Assembly (NCBI RefSeq): GCF_000720725.1
Contig: NZ_JOCQ01000037.1
Span: forward strand, 1-64,000
Direction of reading: 5' to 3'
Source of the DNA: Streptomyces rimosus subsp. rimosus
Lineage (GTDB): Bacteria; Actinomycetota; Actinomycetes; Streptomycetales; Streptomycetaceae
DNA: 64,000 nucleotides
In this document: positions 19,578 to 28,070 of the stretch, piece by piece
How the letters are laid out: every line of letters begins with the position of its first letter
How positions within the stretch are numbered: the first letter of the stretch is position 1
Program-made: the position numbers and the translations under genes
The notes under the pieces: model-generated
Told to the model about the DNA's origin: nothing
The model's database searches: none
What the model saw: the letters and a program-made list of their open reading frames with translations, nothing else

Positions 19578-20666
19578 ATGCGTGCAGCAGTTCTGACGGA
19601 GTTCGGTGCCCCGCTCACCGTGCAGGAGATGCCCGATCCCGTGGCGGGCGGCGGCGAAGTGGTGGTCGAGGTCCTCGCGAGCAGCGTCGCGCCGTACGCC
19701 GGGGAGGTTTTCGGCGGCCGGCGGAACTACCCGCTCGAACCCCCGGTGGTCCCCGGCCTCGGCGGCGTCGGGCGGGTCGTCAGCGCCGGGCCGGATGCCA
19801 CTCGGCTGCGCGTCGGCGACCTGGTGTGGTGCGACTGCACGGTCCGCTCCCGCGACGACGCGCTGACCCCCGACATCACGCTTCAAGGATGGAGCTCCCG
19901 CGGCGAAGGCGGCGCGCGGCTCGCCCGGTACCTGCACGACGGGGCATACGCCGAACTGATGCGAGTACCCACGGAGAACGTGTATCCCCTGCCTGCGGAA
20001 GCAGCGGACGACCCGGCGCGCTGGTGCTCGGTCGGCGTGTACACCATCCCGTACGGAGGGCTGCTGGCGGGCGGCCTCGAAGCCGGTGAGACGCTGCTCG
20101 TCAGCGGGGCCACCGGCAACCTCGGCAGCGCCGCGGTCGCCGTGGCGCTCGCCATGGGGGCCGGGCGGGTGATCACGCCGGGGCGCAACCGCGCCGCCCT
20201 CGGACTCCTCGCCGACCGGTTCGGCCGGCGCGTGCGCCCGGTCGAGCTGACCGGGGACGAGGACACCGACCGTACGGCCATGTCCGCAGCCGCCGAAGGC
20301 CCGGTCGACATGGTGATCGACCTCCTCCCGCCCGCCGCGCCCAGCTCGGTGACGCGCGCCGCGGCCATGACCGTCCGCGAGTACGGCCGGGTGGTCCTCA
20401 TGGGCGGTGTCGGCATGCTCGGCGGCGCGGATCTCGCTCTTCCCTACCCGTGGATCATGCGCAACTCGGTCACCGTGCGCGGACAGTGGATGTACCCGCG
20501 CTCGGCGAGCGTCGGCATGATCCGGCTCCTCGCGTCACGCGCGCTCGATCTCGGTCCCGAACGGGTCCGGGCCTTTCCCCTCGACGCCGTCAACGACGCC
20601 GTCGCGTACGCCGCCGCGCACGGCGGGCCGTTCGACCGGACCGTCCTCACGCCGCCCGCCGGCTGA
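19578..20666 (+). CDS. MDR-superfamily NAD(P)-dependent oxidoreductase
   Basis: A 362-residue medium-chain dehydrogenase/reductase. The GroES-like N-terminal domain (VPGLGGVGRVVSAG) precedes a Rossmann fold with the nucleotide loop VSGATGNLGSAAVAVALAMGAG near residue 175. The GHE and four-Cys zinc motifs of alcohol dehydrogenases are absent, so it is more like the zinc-free quinone-oxidoreductase branch. The ATG at 19578 has AAGGAGG eight bases upstream. It is divergently paired with the LysR gene. Substrate unknown. Confidence 0.85.
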   Translation: MRAAVLTEFGAPLTVQEMPDPVAGGGEVVVEVLASSVAPYAGEVFGGRRNYPLEPPVVPGLGGVGRVVSAGPDATRLRVGDLVWCDCTVRSRDDALTPDITLQGWSSRGEGGARLARYLHDGAYAELMRVPTENVYPLPAEAADDPARWCSVGVYTIPYGGLLAGGLEAGETLLVSGATGNLGSAAVAVALAMGAGRVITPGRNRAALGLLADRFGRRVRPVELTGDEDTDRTAMSAAAEGPVDMVIDLLPPAAPSSVTRAAAMTVREYGRVVLMGGVGMLGGADLALPYPWIMRNSVTVRGQWMYPRSASVGMIRLLASRALDLGPERVRAFPLDAVNDAVAYAAAHGGPFDRTVLTPPAG

Positions 20667-20747
20667 TGGCCGCGGATACCGCGCCTCCACCCCACCCGTG
20701 CGGCCAGGGAGGTGACGCAGGCGCACGCAGCCTGATGGGGTGACGGC

Positions 20748-21512
20748 ATGACCGCATTCGCGCACCGCGCCCGGCGAGCCCTTGAGCGGTTCAACGCCGC
20801 CCACCCGTGGGACCACAACGCCCACTACCATCCGTGGATCCTCCGGCGCCTCCCCCGGCGTTTCGGCAGCGCCCTGGACGTCGGTTCCGGCAGCGGTGAC
20901 CTGGCCAGGCTCCTGGCGACACGCGCCGGTACGGTGCTCGGCATCGACCCCGATCCGGAGATCACCGCCCGGGCGCGGGAACTGACCCCTCCGGCAGCGC
21001 CCGTCACCTTCGCGACCGCGGACGCGCCGGCCGGGATTCCCGCGGGTTCCTATGACGTCATCACCTGCGTCGCCGTGATCCACCACCTGCCGTTCGCCGA
21101 AGCCCTCGCCGCCTTCCGGCGGCACCTGGCACCCGGCGGAACCCTCGTGATCCTCGGACTGTCCCGCCCGGCGACTCCGGCTGACTACCTGCTCGGGATT
21201 ACGGCCGCCCCGCTCAACGCCGCCATCGGCTGGCTCAAGACCAGGGGCCGCACAGCGCCTCGCCCGGTCTCGATGACGGCCAGGACCCGGCCCGCGGACA
21301 TGTCCTTCCCCGACATCGTCCGCCAGGCCCGCTCGGTCCTGCCCGGCGCGCGACTGCGCCGCCGGCTGTTCTGGCGTTACTCGCTCGTATGGCGGCGCCC
21401 TGAGCAGCCTCCCCTGAACAGCCCCTCCACCTCACCCACTTCGAAGGATCAGGAAGGAACAGGAAGGACCGGGGTTTCCACTTCGAAGGACCAGGTTTCG
21501 GCCAAAAGTTAG
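20748..21512 (+). CDS. Class I SAM-dependent methyltransferase
   Basis: A 254-residue cytoplasmic methyltransferase. SAM-binding motif I is ALDVGSGSGDLARLLA (about residues 42-57), followed by the acidic motif GIDPDPE and motif VITCVAVIHHLP, characteristic of the Methyltransf_11/25 group. The C-terminal 35 residues are Ser/Thr/Lys-rich, and the DNA there contains a direct repeat of ACTTCGAAGGA; its last bases run into the iron box of the next operon. The acceptor substrate is unknown. It lies 81 bp after the oxidoreductase and could be co-transcribed with it. Confidence 0.85.
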   Translation: MTAFAHRARRALERFNAAHPWDHNAHYHPWILRRLPRRFGSALDVGSGSGDLARLLATRAGTVLGIDPDPEITARARELTPPAAPVTFATADAPAGIPAGSYDVITCVAVIHHLPFAEALAAFRRHLAPGGTLVILGLSRPATPADYLLGITAAPLNAAIGWLKTRGRTAPRPVSMTARTRPADMSFPDIVRQARSVLPGARLRRRLFWRYSLVWRRPEQPPLNSPSTSPTSKDQEGTGRTGVSTSKDQVSAKS

Positions 21513-21527
21513 GTTAGGCTAACCTTT
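21509..21527. promoter_or_regulatory. Iron box of the siderophore ABC operon
   Basis: TTAGGTTAGGCTAACCTTT matches the DmdR1/IdeR consensus at 17 of 19 positions. It ends 5 bp before the GTG start of the ATPase gene, so iron-bound DmdR-type repressor would occlude the transcription start. Confidence 0.85.
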
Positions 21528-21532
21528 GCCGC

Positions 21533-22465
21533 GTGAAGGCCGGTGAAGAACTCCCCCAGTCCGCGCAGCCCCGCGGCGACACCCTGTCCGCGACGGATGT
21601 CACCGTGGCGTACGACGGTGTCGACGTCGTGCACGGGGCGTCCCTCCAGCTGTCGCCGGGTCAGGTGACCGTCCTGGTCGGCCCGAACGGCAGTGGGAAG
21701 TCGACGCTGCTGCGCACCGTGGCGCGATTGCAGCGGGCCCGGAGTGCGGCCCTGACCCTCGGCGAGGAGACGGACGGTTTCGCGCTCACACCGCGCGAGT
21801 TCTCGCGGCGGGTCGCGCTGCTGCCCCAGGGGCGGCCCACGCCCAGCGGGCTGACGGTGCGGGATGTCGTGGAGTTCGGGCGGTATCCGTACCGGGGGCG
21901 CTGGGGCCGGGCCGACCCGGGCGGCCACGAGGCGGTGCAGCGGGCGCTGCGGATGACCGGGGTCGCCGACCTGGCCGAGCGGGGCGCCGAACACCTCTCC
22001 GGCGGCCAGCTGCAACGGGTGTGGCTCGCGGGGTGCCTCGCGCAGGACACCGGCGTACTGCTGCTGGACGAGCCGACGACCTACCTCGACCTGCGCTACC
22101 AGGTGGAACTCCTGGACCTGATACGGGACTTGGCGGACGACCACGCGATCGCCGTCGGGGTGGTGCTGCACGACCTGGACCAGGCGGCGGCCGTCGCCGA
22201 CCGGATCGTGCTGCTGCGGTCGGGCCGGGTGATCGCGGACGGGGAGCCGGCGGACGTCCTCACACCGGAGCGGCTTTCGGACACGTACGGCATCCGGATC
22301 GAGGTCTCCACCGACCCGTCGACGGGACGGCTGCGCACCCGCGCGATCGGCCGGCACCACACCCGCCGGACGCCGGACGGCGGCCCGGCACCCACACCGG
22401 ACAACCAGCACAACGCGCGCGACGCGCGCAACGCACACAGCGAAAGGCTCGGTGCCACCTCATGA
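21533..22465 (+). CDS. Iron-siderophore ABC transporter ATP-binding protein
   Basis: A 310-residue FecE/FhuC-type ATPase powering uptake of ferric siderophore. Motifs are Walker A GPNGSGKST (about residues 48-56), signature LSGGQLQR, Walker B VLLLDEPTTYLDLRYQ, and switch VLHDLDQAA. The C-terminus carries an unusual hydrophilic extension rich in Arg, Asp and Asn. The GTG at 21533 lies so close to the iron box that the transcript may be leaderless or nearly so. It is the first gene of a three-gene operon and overlaps the next as ATGA. Confidence 0.92.
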   Translation: MKAGEELPQSAQPRGDTLSATDVTVAYDGVDVVHGASLQLSPGQVTVLVGPNGSGKSTLLRTVARLQRARSAALTLGEETDGFALTPREFSRRVALLPQGRPTPSGLTVRDVVEFGRYPYRGRWGRADPGGHEAVQRALRMTGVADLAERGAEHLSGGQLQRVWLAGCLAQDTGVLLLDEPTTYLDLRYQVELLDLIRDLADDHAIAVGVVLHDLDQAAAVADRIVLLRSGRVIADGEPADVLTPERLSDTYGIRIEVSTDPSTGRLRTRAIGRHHTRRTPDGGPAPTPDNQHNARDARNAHSERLGATS

Positions 22466-23439
22466 GACGACTCCTGCTCACCGTCGCGGCGGCCACCGCC
22501 GCCGCGCTTACCCTGGGCGCGTGCGGTACGACCCGGCCCGCCGCCGACCAGGCCGGGACGTCCGCCGGGCGCATCTCCCTCACCGATGCGTCCGGTACGA
22601 AGGTGGAGCTGGACGGGCCCGCCAAGAAGGTCGTCGGTACCGAGTGGAACGTCGTCGAGCACCTGGCCGCGCTGGGCGTCGAGCCGGCCGGCGTCGCCGA
22701 CGTCAAGGGGTACAAGTCCTGGGACAGGGCCGTACCGCTGAAGAACGAGCCGAAGGACATCGGCACCCGCGGCGAGCCGAGCATGGACACCGTCGCCGCG
22801 CTCGCGCCCGATCTCATCGTCGCCACCAGCGACCTGCCCAAGGCCGCCCTCACGCAGTTGCGGAAGATAGCCCCGGTGCTGGAGCTGAAGGCCGCCGACG
22901 AGACGGATCCGATCGGGCAGATGACAAAGGAGCTGGACCTGATCGCCAAGGCCACGGGCACCACAAAGCGCGCCGACACGCTCAAGAAGGGTTTCGAGGC
23001 GAAGCTCGCGGAGGGCCGGCGGAAGCTGGCGGCAGCCGGGCGCGAGGGCACGAAGTTCGCCTTCGCGGACGGTTATGTGCAGGGCAGTCAGGTGACGATC
23101 CGGCCGTACACCGCCGGTTCGCTGATCGGCGCGGTGAACGAGCGGCTCGGGCTGAAGAACCCCTGGTCGATGAAGGGCGACCCGCCCTACGGGCTCGCCA
23201 AGACCGACGTCGAGGGGCTGACCAAGCTCGGTGACGTGGAGTTCGCGTACATCGGCAGCGACGACGACAAAAGCGCCTCGCCGTTCACCGGTGTGCTCGC
23301 CGGCAACGCGGTCTGGAAGTCGCTGCCGTTCGTGAAGGCGGGCAAGGTGCACCGGCTGCCCGACGGTGTGTGGATGTTCGGCGGCACCGGGTCGATGGAG
23401 TCGTACGTCGACTCCGTCGTCGCCGCGCTGACGAAGTGA
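22462..23439 (+). CDS. Iron-siderophore-binding lipoprotein
   Basis: A 325-residue type III (FhuD/BtuF-like) binding protein. The signal peptide ends at the lipobox LGAC (Cys about residue 22). Family features are VVGTEWNVVEHLAALGVEPAGVADVKGY near the N-terminus and MDTVAALAPDLIVATS in the first lobe. It captures ferric siderophore outside the membrane and hands it to the permease. ATG overlaps the ATPase stop. The siderophore type cannot be read from the sequence; absence of synthesis genes nearby means it may take up xenosiderophores. Confidence 0.9.
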   Translation: MRRLLLTVAAATAAALTLGACGTTRPAADQAGTSAGRISLTDASGTKVELDGPAKKVVGTEWNVVEHLAALGVEPAGVADVKGYKSWDRAVPLKNEPKDIGTRGEPSMDTVAALAPDLIVATSDLPKAALTQLRKIAPVLELKAADETDPIGQMTKELDLIAKATGTTKRADTLKKGFEAKLAEGRRKLAAAGREGTKFAFADGYVQGSQVTIRPYTAGSLIGAVNERLGLKNPWSMKGDPPYGLAKTDVEGLTKLGDVEFAYIGSDDDKSASPFTGVLAGNAVWKSLPFVKAGKVHRLPDGVWMFGGTGSMESYVDSVVAALTK

Positions 23440-23462
23440 CGACGAGACCTCCGCGAAAGATC

Positions 23463-25541
23463 ATGACCGTCACCACCACCGCTCCCCCTGCCCCCACCGC
23501 CGCGGCGGCGCCCCGGAAAGGCGGCGCGGTCGCGGTGACGGCCGGGCTCGTCCTGCTGATCGCCGCCCTCGCGCTCGTCGATATCGCGCAGGGCACCTCC
23601 GGTGTCGGCGCGGCGGAGGTGTGGAAGGCGCTCACCGGGCAGGCCGACGCGGCGGACGCCTCCGTCGTCGTCGCCTCCCGGCTGCCGCGCATGACCGCCG
23701 GGCTGCTGGTCGGCGCGGCCCTCGGCATGGCGGGCGCCGCTCTCCAGGCCGTCAGCCGCAACGTCCTCGCCGCACCCGACACCCTCGCGGTCAACGCCGG
23801 TTCGTACCTCGCGCTCGGCCTTGTGGCCACGACCGGCGTCTCGCTGCCGCTGCTCGCCTCGTCCGGTGTCGCCTTCGTCGGCGGGCTGGCGGCCGCGGCC
23901 GTCGTCCTCGGGCTGTCCGGGCTGGGCACCGGGACCGTACGGCTGGTCCTGGCGGGCAGCGCGCTGACCCTCGGCCTCACCTCCGTCACCGAGGGACTGC
24001 TGCTGCTGTTCCCCGAACGGACGGAAGGGCTGTACGAGTGGAACCAGGGCAGCATCGCGCAGAACGGGTTCGGCGGAGTGCTGTGGCTGCTGCCGCTCGC
24101 CGCCGCCGGACTGGCGGGGCTGCTGCTGGTCGCCCGCCGGGTCGACACCCTGGCACTCGGCGACGACGCCGCGCGGGGCCTGGGCGTACCGGTGCGGGCC
24201 ACCCGGGTGATCACCGTCGTGCTGGCGGCGCTGCTGTCCGCCACGGCCGTCACCCTCGCCGGGCCGATCGGCTTCGTCGGGCTGAGCGCCCCGGCCCTCG
24301 TACGCCTGCTGGCGCGCCGGTACCGCGGCTTCTCCCGTACGCGCGCGAGCGTGACGCGGTCCGCGCTGACCGGCGCGGCGCTGGTGCTCGGCTCGGACGT
24401 CGCGCTGCGGGCGGTGGTACCGGCCGATGTGGCGGTGGCCGTGCCGACCGGCGTGGTGACGAGCCTGGTCGGCGCCGTCTTCCTGGTGGTGCTGGCGACC
24501 CGGGGCCGGGACACCGGTGCCGCCGCTCCGCCCGACCGCTTGCACATCCGCAGCCGTACCGTCTTCCTGGCGGTGACCGGGACGCTGGTGGCGGTACTGA
24601 TCGCCGTGACCGTCGTCTCCGTCCTGCTCGGCGACTCCAAGCTGCTGCTCGGCGATGTCGCGAACTGGGCGCAGGGCAGGGCCGGACGGGCCGTCTCCTT
24701 CGTCCTGGACACCCGGGTACCACGGGTGCTCGCCGCCCTGCTGGCAGGAGCGGCCCTCGCCCTCGCGGGCACCCTGGTCCAGGCCGTCACCCGCAACCCG
24801 CTCGCCGACCCGGGCGTCATGGGCGTCTCCGGCGGCGCGGCGCTGGGCGCGGTGATCCTGGTGACGTCCGCGCCCGAGGCCGGTCCGGCCGGCCTCGCCG
24901 CCGCTGCCTTCGCGGGCGCCGCCCTGGCCGCCGCGCTCGTCTTCGGACTGTCCGCGCGCGGCGGCTTCCGGCAGAACCGCCTGGTGCTGGTAGGTATGGG
25001 TGTCGCCACCGCGAGCGCCGCCCTGATCAGCCTGTTCATCGTCCTCACCGACCCGTTCAACGCCACCAAGGCGCTGACCTGGCTGTCCGGTTCGACGTAC
25101 GGACGGACGCTGCCCGACCTCCTGCCGCTTGCCGTCGTCCTCGCGGCCGGCGTCGCCGTGTCGGTCGCCCGGCGCACCGAACTCGACCTCGTCTCACTCG
25201 ACGAGGACACTCCGAGGCTCCTGGGACTCGGGGTCCCCCGGGCGCGCCTCGGCCTCCTGGCACTGGGCGTCCTGCTGAGCGCGGCGGCCGTCGCCGCAAC
25301 CGGAACCATCGCCTTCGTCGGCCTGGTCGCCCCGCACGCCGCCCGCGCCCTGGTGGGCCGACGGCACGTACGGGTGGTGCCGGTGGCGGTGCTGCTGGGC
25401 GCGGTGCTGGTGGGGACGGCGGACATGGTGGGCCGGACGGTGATCGCACCGGCCCAGCTGGGAGCGGGACTCCTCACGGCGGTCATCGGGACGCCGTACT
25501 TCCTGTGGTTGCTGGTGCGGACCCGGGGTGGGAGGCGGTAA
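23463..25541 (+). CDS. Fused double FecCD-type siderophore permease (FhuB-like)
   Basis: A 692-residue membrane protein made of two FecCD permease halves, as in E. coli FhuB, so one chain replaces the usual heterodimer. Each half repeats the motif A-x-L-x-G-A-A-L-x-x-A-G: first half near LLVGAALGMAGAALQAVSRN (about residues 80-99), second half near LLAGAALALAGTLVQAVTRN (about 427-446). Roughly 18-20 membrane helices are expected. The ATG at 23463 (MTVTTTAPP) precedes the first helix; an earlier in-frame start is the shadow of the binding protein gene. Last gene of the operon, ending before a long inverted repeat. Confidence 0.92.
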   Translation: MTVTTTAPPAPTAAAAPRKGGAVAVTAGLVLLIAALALVDIAQGTSGVGAAEVWKALTGQADAADASVVVASRLPRMTAGLLVGAALGMAGAALQAVSRNVLAAPDTLAVNAGSYLALGLVATTGVSLPLLASSGVAFVGGLAAAAVVLGLSGLGTGTVRLVLAGSALTLGLTSVTEGLLLLFPERTEGLYEWNQGSIAQNGFGGVLWLLPLAAAGLAGLLLVARRVDTLALGDDAARGLGVPVRATRVITVVLAALLSATAVTLAGPIGFVGLSAPALVRLLARRYRGFSRTRASVTRSALTGAALVLGSDVALRAVVPADVAVAVPTGVVTSLVGAVFLVVLATRGRDTGAAAPPDRLHIRSRTVFLAVTGTLVAVLIAVTVVSVLLGDSKLLLGDVANWAQGRAGRAVSFVLDTRVPRVLAALLAGAALALAGTLVQAVTRNPLADPGVMGVSGGAALGAVILVTSAPEAGPAGLAAAAFAGAALAAALVFGLSARGGFRQNRLVLVGMGVATASAALISLFIVLTDPFNATKALTWLSGSTYGRTLPDLLPLAVVLAAGVAVSVARRTELDLVSLDEDTPRLLGLGVPRARLGLLALGVLLSAAAVAATGTIAFVGLVAPHAARALVGRRHVRVVPVAVLLGAVLVGTADMVGRTVIAPAQLGAGLLTAVIGTPYFLWLLVRTRGGRR

Positions 25542-25582
25542 GGCGCCACGTCAGCCACGCTGTCCACGCACTGAGGGCGCTG

Positions 25583-25635
25583 AACTACCTTAACCTTCCC
25601 TACCTGAGGGACAGATAGGGAAGGTTAAGGTAGTT
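25583..25635. promoter_or_regulatory. 20-bp perfect inverted repeat between siderophore operon and HTH gene
   Basis: 25583-25602 and 25616-25635 are perfectly complementary over 20 bp with a 13-nt spacer, followed by TTTTG. It can act as terminator of the upstream operon. It also ends 8 bp before the GTG of the HTH gene, so it covers that gene's promoter and only weak ribosome site, and may be its operator or an RNA switch. Confidence 0.75.
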
Positions 25636-25643
25636 TTGTTGCC

Positions 25644-26075
25644 GTGAACGATCGTCTCTACTCCGTGGAACAAGTAGCCGACCGTCTCGGCCTGCACGTA
25701 CGCACTGTCCGCAACTACGTGCGCGACGGGCGGCTCGCCGCCGTCCGCATCGGCAAGCAGTACCGGATCGCGCACGAGGACCTGGAAGCCTTCACCGGCC
25801 GCCCGGTTCCCGCCGCTCCGGGGGACCCGGCCGGCGGGTCCCGGCACAGCGAGGTGTCGAGCATCGTGGAGATCGACGCGGTCGACGCCCGGACCGCCGA
25901 CCGGGTGGCCACGTCGCTGACCGCCTCGGTCGCCCACCGCGGCCCCGGCGACCGGCCCCTGCGGATCGAGACGGCGTACAACCCGGAGCGGGCCCGGATG
26001 AAGGTCATCATTCTCGGCGGCCCGGCCGACACGGCCCGGCTGCTCGAATACATCGAGGGGGTGCTCTCTTCGTGA
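25644..26075 (+). CDS. Excisionase/MerR-type HTH regulator
   Basis: A 143-residue DNA-binding protein. Residues 5-50 form an excisionase-type winged HTH (YSVEQVADRLGLHVRTVRNYVRDGRLAAVRIGKQYRI). The C-terminal half (about 70-143) is an alpha/beta module containing MKVIILGGPADTARLLEYIEGV that I do not recognise; it could bind a ligand. The GTG start lies immediately after a 20-bp inverted repeat that may be its own operator. It overlaps the following hydrolase gene by 4 bp (GTGA), so the two proteins are coupled. Confidence 0.8.
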   Translation: MNDRLYSVEQVADRLGLHVRTVRNYVRDGRLAAVRIGKQYRIAHEDLEAFTGRPVPAAPGDPAGGSRHSEVSSIVEIDAVDARTADRVATSLTASVAHRGPGDRPLRIETAYNPERARMKVIILGGPADTARLLEYIEGVLSS

Positions 26076-26911
26076 GCACGATCTACAAGTCCGAGGCCGG
26101 CGAGCAGCGGCTCCGGCGGCACTACCAGGAAGCGCTGGACAACTGGCCGGTCCCCGCCGAGCACATACGGGTACCGACCGGCGAAGGCGAGACCTTCGTC
26201 GTCGTCTCCGGCCCGAAGGAGGCTCCGCCGCTGGTCCTGCTGCACGGCGCGGGGGCGAACGCGAGCATGTGGCAGGGCGACGTCGCCACCTGGTCGCGGT
26301 ACTTCCGTACGTACGCCGTCGACCTCATCGGCGAACCGGGCCTGAGCGCGCCGTCCCGCCCGCCCCTGACCTCCGACGCGTACGCGCGGTGGCTCGACGA
26401 CGTACTGGACGGCCTGGGAATCGGAACCACTCCGGTCGTCGCCACCTCCCTCGGCGGCTGGATGGCCCTGGACCACGCCACCCGCCGCCCCGGCCGGGTG
26501 ACCCGCCTGGCTCTGCTGTGCCCCGGCGGCCTGGGAAGACAGCGGATGGGCCTGCTCTTCAAGGCCCTGCTCCTGCGCTCGTTCGGACGCCGGGGGATGC
26601 GCCGTTCCGCACAGAGCGCCACGGGCCTGAGTACGCCGCAGGCCGCCCCGGTCCTCGACCAAGTAGTGCTGACCTTCCAGCATTTCGTACCGCGTACGGA
26701 GCGGCTGCCGGTGTTCTCGGACGACGCGCTCCGCGGCCTGGACGTCCCGCTGCTGTTGATCGCCGGGACCGACGACGCGCTCTTCGACTCGGCGGGCACG
26801 GCCCGGCGCGTACAGGAGAACGTCCCGGACGCGACCGTGCGGCTGCTGCCCGGCGTCGGGCACGCGGTCTTCGGGCAGACGGATGAGGTGCTGGGGTTCT
26901 TGCGGGGGTAA
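26072..26911 (+). CDS. Alpha/beta-hydrolase
   Basis: A 279-residue alpha/beta-hydrolase fold protein. The likely catalytic triad is Ser126 in the elbow ATSLGGW, Asp234/235 in AGTDDALF, and His264 in GVGHAVF; the oxyanion region is LLHGAGANASMW. No signal peptide, so cytoplasmic. The start GTG overlaps the HTH gene stop. The pairing with a dedicated regulator suggests that the hydrolase acts on the inducing compound, but the substrate is unknown. Confidence 0.85.
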   Translation: MSTIYKSEAGEQRLRRHYQEALDNWPVPAEHIRVPTGEGETFVVVSGPKEAPPLVLLHGAGANASMWQGDVATWSRYFRTYAVDLIGEPGLSAPSRPPLTSDAYARWLDDVLDGLGIGTTPVVATSLGGWMALDHATRRPGRVTRLALLCPGGLGRQRMGLLFKALLLRSFGRRGMRRSAQSATGLSTPQAAPVLDQVVLTFQHFVPRTERLPVFSDDALRGLDVPLLLIAGTDDALFDSAGTARRVQENVPDATVRLLPGVGHAVFGQTDEVLGFLRG

Positions 26912-26920
26912 GGGCGCTCT

Positions 26921-27889
26921 TCAGAGAAGCAGCAGGGCCCCGGCGCGCTTCACGGTACGGATGACCGGGGCCGTCTCGATGGCGCGGATCGCGTCCAGGG
27001 CGGCGATGCGCTGCGTCAGGTAGCGCGAAAGGTCCAGCGCGTCACGGCAGTTGACGGCCGCGAGGAGGTTGGTCGGCCCGGTGGTCAGCGCGACCAGGGA
27101 GACTTCCGGGTGGCAGGCCATCGCGGACGCCACGGCGGTGACCTGGGACGGCCGTACCGACATCCACAGGCGGGCTTCGGCACGGAAGCCGAGCGCGGTC
27201 GGCGGGATGTCGACCAGGAAAGCCAGCACCCCCGCCCGGCGCAGCGTGTTCAGCCGCCGCCGGACGGTGGACTCCGGGCGCCCGGTGGCGGCGGCCAGCT
27301 CGGCGTGGCTCGCCCGCCCGTCCCGCGCGAGGAGTTCGAGCAGCGGACGGTCCTCCGGCACGAGGGAGATCTCGGCCGCCTCCGGAGGCGGCGGGGTCAG
27401 TGCCGCGGCCTGCTCGGGGGGCAGGCACGCCGGGCCCGACCAGTTGCTGGGCAGCGCGTAGGAATCGAGCAGGAGGTGCGCGGACACCGCGGTGATGCGG
27501 GCCGTGCGGGGCAGCTTGTGCAGCAGCAGGACCTCGCTCTCCTCGGTGGTGGGGGTCTGTGCGCTGCACGAGATCTCCGTACCGCCGGAGAGCAGGTGGA
27601 CGTACGAGGTGTCCGGGCGGGCCGCGAGCGCCTTGGCCAGGGCGTTCCCGGCGTCCGGCGTGCACTGGACGCGGATCGTCCACGCGCTGTGGCCGAGCCG
27701 GGAGCCGTCGAGCGTGCCGACGACGCGCAGGATTCCGGCGGTCCGCAACCGGCGGTAACGGCGCGCGACGGTGCTCTCGGACACGCCGAGCACCTCACCG
27801 ACGAGGCGGAACGGCACCCGGCCGTCGAGCTGCAGCGCGTGCACCATACTCCGGTCGATCCCGTCGAGTGTGACCGTATCCGTCTTCAT
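26921..27889 (-). CDS. Lrp/AsnC-type regulator with two tandem modules
   Basis: A 322-residue regulator containing two Lrp/AsnC units: HTH one at about residues 7-52 (DRSMVHALQLDGRVPFRLVGEVLGVSESTVARR) with an effector-type domain, and HTH two at about 180-225 (DRPLLELLARDGRASHAELAAATGRPESTVRRR) with a second effector-type domain to the C-terminus. Classical Lrp is half this length. ATG at 27889 starts directly before the first HTH. It is divergent from the MFS gene at 28071, which it probably controls. Confidence 0.85.
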   Translation of the reverse strand: MKTDTVTLDGIDRSMVHALQLDGRVPFRLVGEVLGVSESTVARRYRRLRTAGILRVVGTLDGSRLGHSAWTIRVQCTPDAGNALAKALAARPDTSYVHLLSGGTEISCSAQTPTTEESEVLLLHKLPRTARITAVSAHLLLDSYALPSNWSGPACLPPEQAAALTPPPPEAAEISLVPEDRPLLELLARDGRASHAELAAATGRPESTVRRRLNTLRRAGVLAFLVDIPPTALGFRAEARLWMSVRPSQVTAVASAMACHPEVSLVALTTGPTNLLAAVNCRDALDLSRYLTQRIAALDAIRAIETAPVIRTVKRAGALLLL

Positions 27890-28070
27890 GGCCCATGAGT
27901 GTGCCAGTTTCCGCCACCGCGGAGGGCCTGGCTGGGGTCCGGCACCCCGGCGCGCCGAAGGTGAGACGGCGTCCCGGGCGCCTTCGCCGACCCGGGGACC
28001 GCAGAGACGCAATGCCTCTGAAACCTCCACAACCTCTGAGATCTCTGATGTCTCCGAAGAAGGAAGCAGC

